From Acephala macrosclerotiorum (Eukaryota > Ascomycota > Leotiomycetes > Helotiales > Mollisiaceae), in contig MU119207.1 in NCBI GenBank assembly GCA_014904845.1, positions 675,086 through 739,085 on the forward strand: 64,000 bases of DNA, in the 5' to 3' direction. The notes beneath the pieces were generated by a model, which searched no databases, was not told where the DNA came from, and saw only the letters and a list, made by a program, of their open reading frames with translations. Positions within the stretch are counted from its first letter, which is position 1; every line of letters begins with the position of its first letter. Below, piece after piece: positions 54,618 through 64,000 of the stretch. A program made the translations under genes and the position numbers.

Positions 54618-55192
54618 GGACGTAGAGATTCTGAGGTTAAAGAATGAAGAGTTCGGGAGGAAATTTTGTGCGCAAGTGTATGAGTTTTGAGGCGTTTGAG
54701 CTTGAATATATATTTTATTTGAAGGGCTATGGAAGGAGTGGGATGATAATGACAAATTCTCATAGAGCAATGTCAAATTTCTTCACTAGATGCGGATGAA
54801 GAATCTAAGCATGAAACATTGGGAACTTAACTTTTTGACGACTCTTCCGCGTACATCCCATTTCTTCGTACGTCGAATATCCTTTACCGCAGTGGTAGAG
54901 CACTCGCTCGTGATGAGGCCAGTTCTCTGAGACGTGCTTCAGCGAGTAAGAGCGTGGGGAGGCAGTGAAAAACGCCCCGATCCTTTCGCACATATCTCAA
55001 ATTCAGTGCTGAAAAGCTCAATCACTTGACATTGCAGGCTGTACCCGCAGTGCCATAGGGAATTCAACAGGCGATGGAATAGATGTAATAAAACTAGGAA
55101 GTAGTACAAGTCTTCAATCTCATCAATCAACAATGTATGCTAGAAACATCCTGACCACCGCATCCGCTTGAAAACATTCAGTTCTCCCTCAA
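54618..55192. other. Convergent intergenic gap
   Basis: About 575 bp. A tRNA-like A-box stretch near 54890-54930 was considered and rejected. No gene. Confidence 0.45.
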
Positions 55193-56788
55193 TCACCGCA
55201 AGCTCCTCGCCAAAACCCATCCCTTCCGTCCAACCCAATAAACCCCCCAACCCAACACAGGCAGCACCACAACAGCAGCACTCCCCAAACCAATAAAAAT
55301 CCCCTGCTCAAAGAACCCAACCGCATGTCCAGGTCTCTGTCCCGTAGGTTTCAGCTTCTTCGCTGCTAGTTTCTTCATCTCGATGCTCGATGGGAGGGAA
55401 GGAGGTGCGGTGATGAATTGTGGGCGTGGGGTGGAGAACATGCTGGGAACGTAGCGGGGGTGGAGGGCGTGGGGGTGGGTGGTTGGAGAGGGGGGTCCGA
55501 CTGGATTACGTTAGATGGTGAGGATATTAGAGGGAGGGGAGGGAAAGAAGGGAGGATGGGGAGAGGAGGAACGTACTTAGGAGTTGAGGAGGGATCTGGT
55601 TTATGTAGGTGGCATGTGAGGAGATCTGCTCAGCAAGGAACTTCGCTGCTGCTGGAGAGGCGAAGAAGTACGTTGCTAGGAAAGTTGGAGAGGAACGTTG
55701 AGTTGTTACGGAGTCGACAAGGCCGGTGCTGGAGAAGATGAAGATGTAAGGTCCGACGATCTTAGTTTTAGCAAGAGGCGAGGAACTGGTGGTTTGTTAG
55801 CTTCACGACGAGATGGATCAATGGCGGCTTACAGATCGAGGAGCTCAACTATGCTGAGTTCTGTGCCTGATGTGCGATGTATCTTAATTTGACCTTTGCC
55901 TTCAGCTTGCTGCAGCTCTGTCTGCAGACTCTTCTCTTCTGACGACACATATCTGATCTTACTGTCTGAACCGATGTTGCTTGCGTACTTCAGACACGCA
56001 GAACTGAAGGTATCCTTGATATATTCGTTGATGAGGACCAAATCTGGAGAATATGCCGATGTGCAATTTGGTGCGAGTCGTGAGGAGGCGATGGTCTTTG
56101 CGGCTGCCTCCACGGCTCCTGTCCTGTCAACAACTGCCAGTGTCCTTGTTTCTGTTGCGGAATGGAAGGAATTTGAGTCTCCGAGGCTGAAAGTTTGATC
56201 AACGAGGAGATCTATCTGTGAAAGGTATTTGTCTTCGAATTTCGATGAGGTGATCGAAAATGTGTCTCTGTCCATCACAGGAGAGAGGATCTTTTCGAGA
56301 AGTGCGTCCAGGGATAACAGAGAGCCATTAAGCTGTAGAACTGTCAGCAGGTATCTTAAAAGATGGGGGAAGTCTCAAACCTCCAACAAAATGCAATTGC
56401 CAGCTGCCAGAGCTGCAGCCACTGGAGCCACCACAGAATAAAATCTGCTATGCAACTGGGGCTGAATCGCAATCAATCCAACACCTGCCCGACGTCCCGT
56501 ATTGTTCTTCCCTTTCGTCACCAAGTACTCCTGTTCTAAGGCTTCTTCAAATTTCAGACTTTCGTATGACTTCTGCACAGCGTCCATGGCAAGGAAGAAT
56601 TCGGTTTCTGCATCCGCCGCCGTGCAGCGCGAGTCTTTACTGATAGCTTGACATATCGCGTCCGAATTCTCTCGCAACGCCGCGTGGAGAGCATGGAATT
56701 GATCTTGTCGGTACCGCACATTTTCGAACCTGCATTCCGTAACTGCTCCTCGCAGGGTCGCTATCGTTGTTTGGAGTTCAGACGCCAT
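55193..56788 (-). CDS. Aldehyde-dehydrogenase-like protein with C-terminal membrane segment
   Basis: This is a member of the ALDH fold, possibly membrane-anchored like class-3 fatty aldehyde dehydrogenases. Four exons (56788-56381, 56332-55833, 55785-55577, 55500-55193) join in frame and give 474 residues. The short 3' exon looks like a separate 82-residue gene if viewed alone. The start MASELQTTIATLRGAVTECR and the coenzyme strand APVAAALAAGNCILLE are ALDH-like. The region after that is shortened. The catalytic stretch reads RLAPNCTSAYSPDLVLINEY instead of the usual GQ-C block, so the nucleophile is displaced or lost. HATYINQIPPQLL and YVPSMFSTPRPQFI are the usual ALDH ending. GIFIGLGSAAVVVLPVLGWG near the C-terminus is a single membrane helix. 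Activity is doubtful; a regulatory or structural role is possible. Confidence 0.75.
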
Positions 56789-57142
56789 TGTCGCTGTCTA
56801 GATTAGAAAGAAGTGAACCCAAGCCTCAAAGATAAAAAATACTCGACAGCACAACAGTCACAAGAGTTTCTCAACGTCGAGAGCTCGGCACTATCAGCTC
56901 TCCGATGCCCCCGTCCACTTGTCAGCCTTGTCTAGGGTCGTTCCTGAATGGGCTGACCATGTCGGAATGTGGGCGATGCAGCTTATTTGCGGCTTGCGGG
57001 GTGCATAACCTTACGGAGCATTGCCACGTCCGAGTGGGCTATGAAACACCTGGGTTTGGACGGCAGCAATCACTTGACGACCCGTGTATCAATCTTTCAC
57101 GTTTCTCGAGCTTCGATCGTATCGTCAACGACACACTTCAAA
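56789..57142. other. Divergent promoter region
   Basis: A 354-bp gap between the divergent ALDH-like gene and the next small gene. No site recognised. Confidence 0.45.
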
Positions 57143-57545
57143 ATGAGTACGACCGTCACTACGAGGCAGCTGAACGAAGTCTTGGAGGACTACAAGATCC
57201 ATCTCACGGGCTACGACGCCAACGGCGAATCTTCATCCACACGAGATACACCTCGAACGGTGTCAAATCCTCCAAATTGGCCAACGGACCACCGTCGAGT
57301 GCCCGACTACAGGCCGACCGATAGAAATCGAGACGCGGAGGGAAGGCCCAATGGGAGCGTCCTGCCTGAAAGAATTTTCTTGACACTGATGTTCACTGGA
57401 GTTGTCGCAAACGCCGTGAGTCCTCTCTGTCTGGACTTGAGAACAAATATTGATATGTTGATAGACAAGTGCGAAGATCTGGGGTGCGACAGCTGGACCG
57501 TATTTCCCACGGCTGTTCAGATATGCGATCGGAGGAGAGTGGTGA
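57143..57545 (+). CDS. Hypothetical protein, 117 residues
   Basis: The family is not recogn­ised. Exons 57143-57415 and 57465-57545 are separated by a clean intron (GTGAGT…GATAG). The start is MSTTVTTRQLNEVLEDYKIH. The first 70 residues are hydrophilic with a Pro/Arg/Asp-rich linker. Then LPERIFLTLMFTGVVANA, a hydrophobic segment, is split from TSAKIWGATAGPYFPRLFRY by the intron. It ends IGGEW. The hydrophobic stretch could be a membrane helix. Reading through the intron gives a longer alternative tail, which looks less natural. Its position between ALDH-like and CocE genes gives no strong hint. Confidence 0.5.
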
Positions 57546-58004
57546 TAGAAGAGAAGGTGGTCACGATGCGAAGAGGGACATTAGGCTGTCGCGATTTCTA
57601 TTAGGCGGTGTGCTTAGCCTAAATGCCTTGTATTTCTAGCATCTCATGAACAACAGCACTTCGTTTCCTTCGCAAACTTCATCCAAATCAACAACATCGA
57701 GCTTTAGTTCCATCGCGAAGCATACGCTCAAAACCATCTCCAAACCATCTCACAGCGTGTCACGGGATTAAGATTCGAGACCACAAGCCGGCACAGTTGC
57801 CTTGTCAGAGCTTCCTGCCCCGCCTCCACCTCATCCGTATGAGGGCCCGAGCGGGCCGAATGCTGGGTACCTGAACCCCTCCATGGCGTTGCAGACCCCG
57901 AGAATGACGATAGCTAGCCAGTGCATGCTCTATCTTTGATCAAAAAGTTTCTATGCTCCAAAGTATCGAACATTCGGAAAGCACAGCACTCACAAAGCAC
58001 CAAG
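57546..58004. other. Intergenic gap
   Basis: About 460 bp upstream of the hydrolase gene. No gene recognised. Confidence 0.45.
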
Positions 58005-59902
58005 ATGACTACCACCAATGCAATCAAGGACCTGCTGGAGATCACGAAAGATGACGAGAATGGGCTCGTCTTTGAGAAGAACGTCTCAATCCCAAGAGCA
58101 GGAACCTTCCCTATCAGATGCAATGTTTATCGTCCCATTGCTGCGGAGAATGCCAAGTTTCCAGTCTTGGTAACATACGGGCCGTATGGAAAGGACATTC
58201 CTTACGAGACGTAAGCTCCCACTCAGCACAAGCAGGCGAACCTAGCTGATATATTGCAGATTCCATCCGAACTCATTCAGCGAAGTCAACCCAGAGCACA
58301 AGTCGAAATATAGTGCATGGGAGACTCCGGACCCAGTCTTCTGGACGAAACATGGATATGTGGTTGTGAGGGCTGATGAGCGGGGTCTGGGACAATCACC
58401 CGGAGTGCTTGACACCATGTCCAGAGGCACAAGCGAATGCTTCTTCGATGTCGTGGAGTGGGCGGCTGAGCAGCCATGGTCGTCTGGAAAGGTTGGACTG
58501 CTGGGAATTAGCTACTATGCTGGTGAGTTTGCTGTTGCTCCCTTGAATTTGGGACTATTTCTCACACCGACTAGGATCCCAATGGCGTGTCGCTGCTCGC
58601 AGGCCAAAGGGTCTAGCAGCTATCGTTCCATGGGAAGGCATGTCCGACTACTATCGCGATCGCTGTCGTCACGGAGGGATTCTTTCGGACTCGTTCATTC
58701 GATTCTGGTGGGACAGACAAGTCATTACAAACCAATATGGCAAACCAGGTCGAGCAGCGGCAAATTGGGGAGAAGACACAATCGAAGGAGACCTTTCTGC
58801 AGAGGTTCTAGCTGCTAACCGAAGAGACCAGAACGATGACAATGCTGCGAACAAGTTCCGAGACGATGAATACTATTCCTCGAAAGAGTTCAATTTAGAG
58901 GACATTGAGGTCCCACTTCTGAGTGTTGCGAACTGGGGTGGTATCCTACTGCATCTTCGTGGAAATGTGGAAGGTTATACCTGGGCAGGATCGAAGTTAA
59001 AATACATTCGCTTCATTGTTGGCCGTCATGATCTGCCATTCTACTACCATGACGAGGTCGAAGTTCAGAAGTCATTCTTAGACGCCTTCTTAAAAGACAA
59101 AGACACCGTCGGATGGGCCACTCCTGGCAAGGTTCCACCAGTCTCGATGGTTCTCCGAAAAGGGAACGTCGGCTTCAACAACCCAGAATTTGAAGCAACA
59201 TACAAGCGTCGAGAAGAGACAGCATGGCCCATTCCACGCACCCAGTACACAAAATACCACTTGCATTCAGATGGCACTCTCTCCACGACTCCCGACAAGA
59301 CCTCATCACCAACAAAGAAATCTTACAAGGCGCTCGGAAATCTCGACAACCCAGAACTGGTCCAATTCACGACCCCACCATTCGAACAGGAAACGGAAAT
59401 CACAGGCCACATCGTCGCCCACCTCAACGTCTCCATGACTCCCGAAGACACTTCATCCACCACACCAAAAGACATCGACCTCTTCCTCACTCTCCGCTAC
59501 CTCGCTCCTTCTGGTGAAGAAGTACACTACACCGGAACAGCAGGTGATCCCATTCCGCTCGCCAAAGGCTGGCTCCGCGTCAGCAATCGCAAGATCGACG
59601 AGGCCAACCCCAGAAATCGTCCATACCTACCGCATCGAAATTACTTCTCAACCGATGTCCAAGAAGTCAAGCCAGGAGAGGTGTACGGTGTTGATGTCGA
59701 GATCTGGCCAACGAACGTCATTGCTGAGAAGGGAGGGAAGATCGTGTTTGAGGTAAGCTCAGGAGATACGCAAGGAAGTGGGGTTTTCCAGCATAAAAGT
59801 GAGAAGGATAGGACGAAGGAGTTGCTGGCGGGAACGAATCATATTCATTTCGGTGAGGGGTTGGAGAATTATGTTACGTTCCCTGTCATTCCTGAAGTAT
59901 AA
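58005..59902 (+). CDS. CocE/NonD-family hydrolase
   Basis: This is a predicted serine hydrolase of the CocE/NonD (X-Pro dipeptidyl-peptidase S15-like) family, which cleaves esters or amides. Three exons (58005-58210, 58260-58522, 58575-59902) give 598 residues. The N-terminal alpha/beta-hydrolase domain shows FPVLVTYGPYGKD, VVVRADERGLGQSPG and the nucleophile elbow GLLGISYYAG, with the serine in G-x-S-Y. The acid and histidine are likely in the region YIRFIVGRHDLPFYYHDEVE. A C-terminal jelly-roll domain starts around TTPPFEQETEITGHIVAHLN and contains DIDLFLTLRYLAPSGEEVHY, typical of CocE. The start has a good context (CCAAGATGACT). It faces the fumarylacetoacetase tail to tail. Natural substrate unknown. 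Confidence 0.88.
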
Positions 59903-60132
59903 GTAGATGGAGTGCTAGAATAACCGGGCTTCATTAATGCTTTGTTCGTTCTCTCATGCTTCATCTTGCTTGTGATTAGTCCAAAAAGTATGGACCCAGG
60001 CCCGCCATCACTTCTTAAATCCTCATTCTAGTGTATTACCATTTAGCAGCTATCACGACCGATGAGAAGACTTGGTATGAAACACGTTTACGCAAAGCTT
60101 CAAGATTCCCTTTCTCTCATCTCTACTACTAT

Positions 60133-61434
60133 CTATGTTCGAGCAGGTATCACCCTCCCAACACAATCTCCAAATCCAACGCCAGGTCCAGCGACCGCAC
60201 TGATACTCAACTTATCTCCATCTTCCAACCAAATTTTCTTCTCCATCTCGCCTTTAGCGTTTAGTATATTAACTCCCCCCTTTGCAGCAATTTCCATGAG
60301 GCATCCATGACTTTCTGCCGTTGAGCCTGAGACTGTGCCTGTTGCTAGCAAATCTCCAGTTCGAAGTGTGCAGCCGTTGATGGTTTGTTGCGCTACGAGG
60401 TCTCTGAGGGTCCAGTAGAGGTCGCCGAATTTGGATTCACAAATGACACTTTTTTCCTGCGCATCTCTTGGTATGACTTCGGCTCTCAAAGACAAATCGT
60501 AGGAAGGTTTTGGATCTGGATCTTGGAGATATGCGGGAAGTTTGACCACTGGGTTTCTCGCTGGAGCAGGGACTTTGAACTTCGCTAGTGCGCTGAGGGT
60601 GATGATCCAGGGTGAGATGGAAGTCAAGAACGATTTTCCGTTCATGGGGCCTAGGGGTGTCATTTCGAAGGCTTGGATGTCTCTCGCTTTAATCATTCTC
60701 ATCAGCATTTTCATCCTTTCGTGCTTTGCGGATGATGAGGTGGGACAAGGAAACTCACCACTCCAATCATTAACCAAAACAACCCCAAAAATCCACTCAT
60801 CCGCTTCCTCAATCCCCACCCCCTCACCTGCTTCCACACTCCTCGCCTTCCTCACCACAGCGCCAACTTCTAATTCGTAATCTAACCTCCTCGTCTCCCC
60901 AAACTCTACCCCACCGTCCTTATTCTTGAATTGACCCTTGGGTCGGACGACATCGGTGCCTGAAACGACGATTGTGGACGAACGACCATGATACCCAACG
61001 GGAAAATGCTCAAATCCAGGAGGGAGAGTGCGGGTTCCGAATACGGCTTCGGAAGCGTTTAGGACGTGGTCACGACTACAGGAGAAATCTGTGAAATCGC
61101 CTATTTGGATTGGCAAGTGTAAAGTTGCCTCTTCTAGTGGGCAGCTACAAGATGGTGGAAAGGATGGGCTAGGCGAGATGAGGGATTGGATCCAGGATCT
61201 CGTTGCTGTGTGTTGGGATTTTGGGAGGGAGATGAATGGATTTAGGCACGGGTCTGAGAATGTTGCGATTGTTGAGATTTCGAGGGAAGGGGGTGGATTG
61301 TGTTTGGCTAGAGAATCGAGGAAGATGACTGTGTTTTCGAAGCGTGTTGCGAGGGAGCGGTTGGGGTGGGAAGGCGAAGAGGCGATCCCGAAGGGGATGT
61401 TGTTGATTGAGAAATGGGATGCGTAGTCCTTCAT
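60133..61434 (-). CDS. Fumarylacetoacetase (FAH family)
   Basis: This enzyme splits fumarylacetoacetate to fumarate and acetoacetate, the last step of tyrosine/homogentisate breakdown. Two exons (61434-60759, 60686-60133) give 409 residues after removing an in-frame intron. The start ATG at 61434 gives MKDYASHFSINNIPFGIASS, the usual N-terminal domain opening. Signature pieces are FTDFSCSRDHVLNASEAVFG, GYHGRSSTIVVSGTDVVRP, RRLDYELEVGAVV, and NDWSARDIQAFEMTPLGP restored by splicing. GKSFLTSISPWII and TGTVSGSTAESHGCLMEIA close the domain. No homogentisate dioxygenase or maleylacetoacetate isomerase adjoins it, which differs from many fungal tyrosine clusters, so it may be a paralogue for another fumarylacyl substrate. 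Confidence 0.9.
   Translation of the reverse strand: MKDYASHFSINNIPFGIASSPSHPNRSLATRFENTVIFLDSLAKHNPPPSLEISTIATFSDPCLNPFISLPKSQHTATRSWIQSLISPSPSFPPSCSCPLEEATLHLPIQIGDFTDFSCSRDHVLNASEAVFGTRTLPPGFEHFPVGYHGRSSTIVVSGTDVVRPKGQFKNKDGGVEFGETRRLDYELEVGAVVRKARSVEAGEGVGIEEADEWIFGVVLVNDWSGEFPCPTSSSAKHERMKMLMRMIKARDIQAFEMTPLGPMNGKSFLTSISPWIITLSALAKFKVPAPARNPVVKLPAYLQDPDPKPSYDLSLRAEVIPRDAQEKSVICESKFGDLYWTLRDLVAQQTINGCTLRTGDLLATGTVSGSTAESHGCLMEIAAKGGVNILNAKGEMEKKIWLEDGDKLSISAVAGPGVGFGDCVGRVIPART
60687..60758 (-). other. 72-nt in-frame, stop-free intron in the FAH gene
   Basis: On the minus strand the intron runs GTGAGT…TTAAAG and holds 24 sense codons. Removing it rebuilds NDWSARDIQ, an invariant FAH block. 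Retaining it would split the active-site region without shifting the frame. Confidence 0.8.
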
Positions 61435-62052
61435 GACTGCTGGTTGTGTTTTCACCACAAGAGATCAAAGATAGTCAAGTTCTATGTTGGAATGAGATTG
61501 ACATCTTTGCCCGTCGCCGACATCTCAAGTCCCGAGCTACCCCGCGTTCTGCCCCTCCTTGGCCCCTGAAAACTTCAGGGTCCTTGCAACTCAATTTTTA
61601 CCCGCCGTCGGAGGTCGAGAGCATTACTTACGAATTACTTCGCACTTTCGGCCTCCGACTCGTACCCTATAAAGTTAAATCTAGGGTAATCGGTGTTTTC
61701 GGGCTTACAGTGAAGTATGTGCTCCGCCCCCACATTCCGCCAGCAGCGATGCTCGGCTAAAAAGGGGAGCAGGGTACATCTTGTTCCCGGCAACACTCAC
61801 TTCAGCCGATCGCTACTGAGATGGAAGTTGGTACATTTTTGGTCTTTCAATGAGAGCTTCATTATGAAAGATTCTCTTGGTAGCACCAATACTTCATTTG
61901 TGCATCTGATTCAATCCCCGCCCCATGTCATCTTAGTAGATCGCCAGGCCGTTCTTCAATTTACGTAAAATATAAATTATCAAATAGGAGCGAGCTTCCA
62001 CCTTTCAATTCATTTGCATCTTCTCTCAGAAGCAAGTACATATCATCCCAAA
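61435..62052. other. Divergent promoter region
   Basis: About 620 bp between the divergent FAH and cupin genes. No gene recognised. Confidence 0.45.
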
Positions 62053-62619
62053 ATGGCATCTTCATCCTCTCCGCCCTCAGTCCTGGAGAACGGTCTCCCA
62101 AACATCAATCGCTACATCACAACCACCAATTCCTCCGGTCAAGCTATTCTCTCACCCACCATCCCACCCCCCAGCGTCTGGCAAAAAATAGGCTCTATCG
62201 CCTCCTTCTTCCTCGCCTACACAACCCGTCAATTCCCCGTCCAGCTCACCAAATCCGAACCAGACATCTCTTCCTACGCCAAAGACCTTGCCTCCCCGCC
62301 CGGACTTGGGATCTCAACCGGGACGGTGATGAGATATGTGGATATAGCGCCTGGGAGTATAAGTCCTATGCATATCACGAAGACGTTGGATTATGGGATT
62401 GTGTTAGAGGGGGAGATTGAGCTGGTGCTTGATAGTGGGGAGACGAAGGTGCTGAGGAGGGGGGATAGCTGTGTGCAGAGGGGGACGATGCATGCGTGGA
62501 GGAACGTTAGTGAGGGAGGAAAATGGGGAAGGATGGTTTTTGTGTTAGTTGGGGCGGATGGTGAGGGAGTGAGAGAGGAGTTGGGGGATATGCCGGAAGG
62601 GGTGAGGAAGAGTGATTAA
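62053..62619 (+). CDS. Cupin-domain protein
   Basis: This is a small single-domain cupin of 188 residues in one exon, probably cytosolic, function unknown. The frame extends upstream from 62014, but the ATG at 62053 has the better context (AAAATGGCA). The first 80 residues form a linker with a short hydrophobic segment (IASFFLAYTT). The beta-barrel then shows both cupin motifs. The first is PMHITKTLDYGIVLEGEIEL, with His, Tyr and Glu at ligand-like positions. The second is RRGDSCVQRGTMHAWRN, giving the second histidine. The C-terminal 30 residues are acidic. Similar fungal proteins are often next to catabolic or secondary-metabolite genes. A thymine run and AT-rich DNA precede the gene. Confidence 0.8.
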   Translation: MASSSSPPSVLENGLPNINRYITTTNSSGQAILSPTIPPPSVWQKIGSIASFFLAYTTRQFPVQLTKSEPDISSYAKDLASPPGLGISTGTVMRYVDIAPGSISPMHITKTLDYGIVLEGEIELVLDSGETKVLRRGDSCVQRGTMHAWRNVSEGGKWGRMVFVLVGADGEGVREELGDMPEGVRKSD

Positions 62620-62919
62620 GAGGTGGGGTACCATGTGCTAGTTGGGTGTTCATTCTGGAGGATGACAGTGGGAATCAAAAATCGGAGACAAAGAGTGGAA
62701 GACTGGAAGACAATGATGAATTATGCCGTGCGCGAAAAACCAAGCCTTTGTTCCGACGGAAGTTAGTTCATTACAACGCTTTTTGTTGAGTTTGCTGCTC
62801 TTTGTTCTTGAATGTCCGAGGCTGACGGCCGTTATTGACATTTAGTTATTGGGCCTCTTTAATTTCTTTCTCGTCGGAACCTCGGTTGGTTCAATCCCAC
62901 TCGCTCTAGCTTGAAGGAT

Positions 62920-63999
62920 GGCTGCGGTCTTTGGCCCAAAAACAGAACGTGCAAGGCTCTATTCACACCCGGTTACTGTGCCAGGTGCGGGCCAGTTCAA
63001 TCATGAACCAATTGCTGGTTTCGTCCCATTCAAAAGCGGTCGCACTCCGACATATAGAGATGGAAATACATCGCCTCCGATAGCGAATCAAGACACATGG
63101 GAAAGGTACCAAGAGAGCCGTTTCGAAGGTAAGTGACATTTGGAAATAAATTTGTGCCATTGCTGACTTCTTGAGGCTTCACGACCCCTCAGCTAAAGCT
63201 TAAGGAATGCTTTGCATTCGAATGGCGGATCGGCGATAATGTAACGGTCTTCGATACACCTAGTCATGATATTTTTCTTCGGGAGAACTGGCAATGCGAA
63301 AGACCTTTCCATGTAGCGAAATGGCCCTTGGGAAATGGATGCAAAGGGTTCTGGGAGGTGAGTAAAGTACTCAAAAATAATAAACTGCGAAGTCACTTAC
63401 TTACTCTCCTCGAAGGTTGATAATGGGAATCTAGCAATTCGGGAAGCAATGAAACCATCGCTTAGAATCGCCACACTAGTACTGAACAATGTATCTACTT
63501 GGCCGTGATGAGATGCTGTTCTGGAGGGTAACTTCACAACAATAAACCCTTATAAGCTTCCTGCCGACAAGAAAGATTACAAATGTTTACAATTCTCTCC
63601 ACGGAACGCGTGGATAGTCAGCACTCGTCGGCAGAAAGAGAAAGTTCAGAATAGATTAAAGGCCATGTGCAAGTTGATAAAGTTCAACTTGTCTTGTAGG
63701 TAAGCTAACCCTGAGATCGGCCTCCCAAAAGATGCAGTATGTAGATATACCTCTCTCAAGACCAGCGTAAGATCGCCTTGTTTCCTTTTACCCTTAGGAT
63801 TCGTTTTCCTTGCTAGCACACTATTACTCTCCGATCTATTGGCATAAAGAGACTCCATCTTTGAGTCCACATTTTCTACCCATTCGGTTACGCGTGCGGA
63901 GCCTACTACAGTGCCACGTCAAGAGTCTGAGCCATAAGCGAAAACCCCACCAAAAATGGCCATTTTGCCTCTTTTTCTAAGACTAATATCTTTAGAACC
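62920..63999 (+). CDS. Fungal hypothetical protein, incomplete or decaying at the right edge
   Basis: The ATG at 62918 starts MAAVFGPKTERARLYSHPVT. Exons 62918-63128, 63176-63357 and 63416-63490 join in frame: RFEG to FTTPQLKLKECFAFEWRIGD, then GCKGFWE to VDNGNLAIREAMKPSLRIAT. A further exon begins near 63557 (LPADKKDYKCLQFSPRNAWI … FNLSC) after an intron of about 66 nt. From 63698 the same frame hits TAA (63701-63703) and continues EIGLPKDAVCRYTSLKTSVR, ending at 63846. A TAA inside an otherwise protein-like stretch suggests either another splice event or early decay. I do not recognise the family, although the style (Trp/Cys-rich, helical) resembles large Leotiomycete families of unknown role. 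Confidence 0.5.
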
Positions 64000-64000
64000 A

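Noticed and set aside
54885..54960. tRNA-like stretch (CAGTGGTAGAGCAC followed by a CGT-centred loop)
   Set aside because: The A-box and an anticodon-like loop are present, but no GGTTCGA-type T arm or matching acceptor stem follows.
55193..55441. Stand-alone 82-residue membrane protein gene
   Set aside because: It splices in frame to upstream exons and supplies the standard ALDH C-terminus plus a membrane helix, so it is the last exon of the ALDH-like gene.

Overview
The window is nuclear DNA of a filamentous ascomycete (Pezizomycotina). Genes carry short GT-AG introns of about 45-75 nt, there are no operons, and the families are fungal: a MUP1-type permease, fungal Zn-cluster regulators, a PTH11/rhodopsin-type membrane protein, a heme-thiolate peroxygenase and a GH106 rhamnosidase. 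Several proteins read like Leotiomycetes (Helotiales) members, but that placement is inference. I found no rRNA, tRNA, CRISPR array or intact transposon.

Layout. 0-19 kb is mostly intact: a methionine-type permease (-), a serine-rich fungal protein of unknown function (+), a TauD/TfdA-type oxygenase (+), a mitochondrial-looking 3-hydroxyacyl-CoA dehydrogenase (+), a CaCA-type cation exchanger (-), a GFA-type protein (+), a peroxygenase gene with a single 1-nt lesion (+), and a PHD-finger protein (-). 19-30 kb is a decay zone on the minus strand: a rhodopsin-like membrane protein, a RING-like membrane protein, an FAD monooxygenase and an MFS transporter all carry frameshifts and/or stops, with a small intact orphan gene among them. 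31-40 kb has an intact amidase, an alpha/beta-hydrolase remnant, sparse low-information DNA, and a Zn-cluster-like regulator. 41-47 kb holds two more pseudogenes, an aldo-keto reductase and a 3.9-kb GH106 rhamnosidase. 47-49 kb is a gene desert. 49-64 kb is intact again: a small secreted protein, an 880-residue regulator with two C2H2 fingers plus a Zn2Cys6 cluster, a LigB-type extradiol dioxygenase, an aldehyde-dehydrogenase-like protein with a C-terminal membrane segment, a short unknown protein, a CocE/NonD hydrolase, a fumarylacetoacetase, a cupin, and a last hypothetical gene near the right edge.

How they may work together. The 50-62 kb block pairs a regulator with a ring-cleaving dioxygenase, an aldehyde-dehydrogenase-like protein, an esterase-type hydrolase, a fumarylacetoacetase and a cupin. 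This could be a loose aromatic-catabolism neighbourhood, but co-location is the only evidence. The broken genes (peroxygenase, FAD monooxygenase, MFS, aldo-keto reductase, GH106) are accessory metabolic functions, while neighbouring genes totalling more than 20 kb of coding sequence show no lesion. That contrast argues for real selective gene loss rather than uniformly poor sequence. Exon boundaries were inferred by hand from splice signals and frame continuity.
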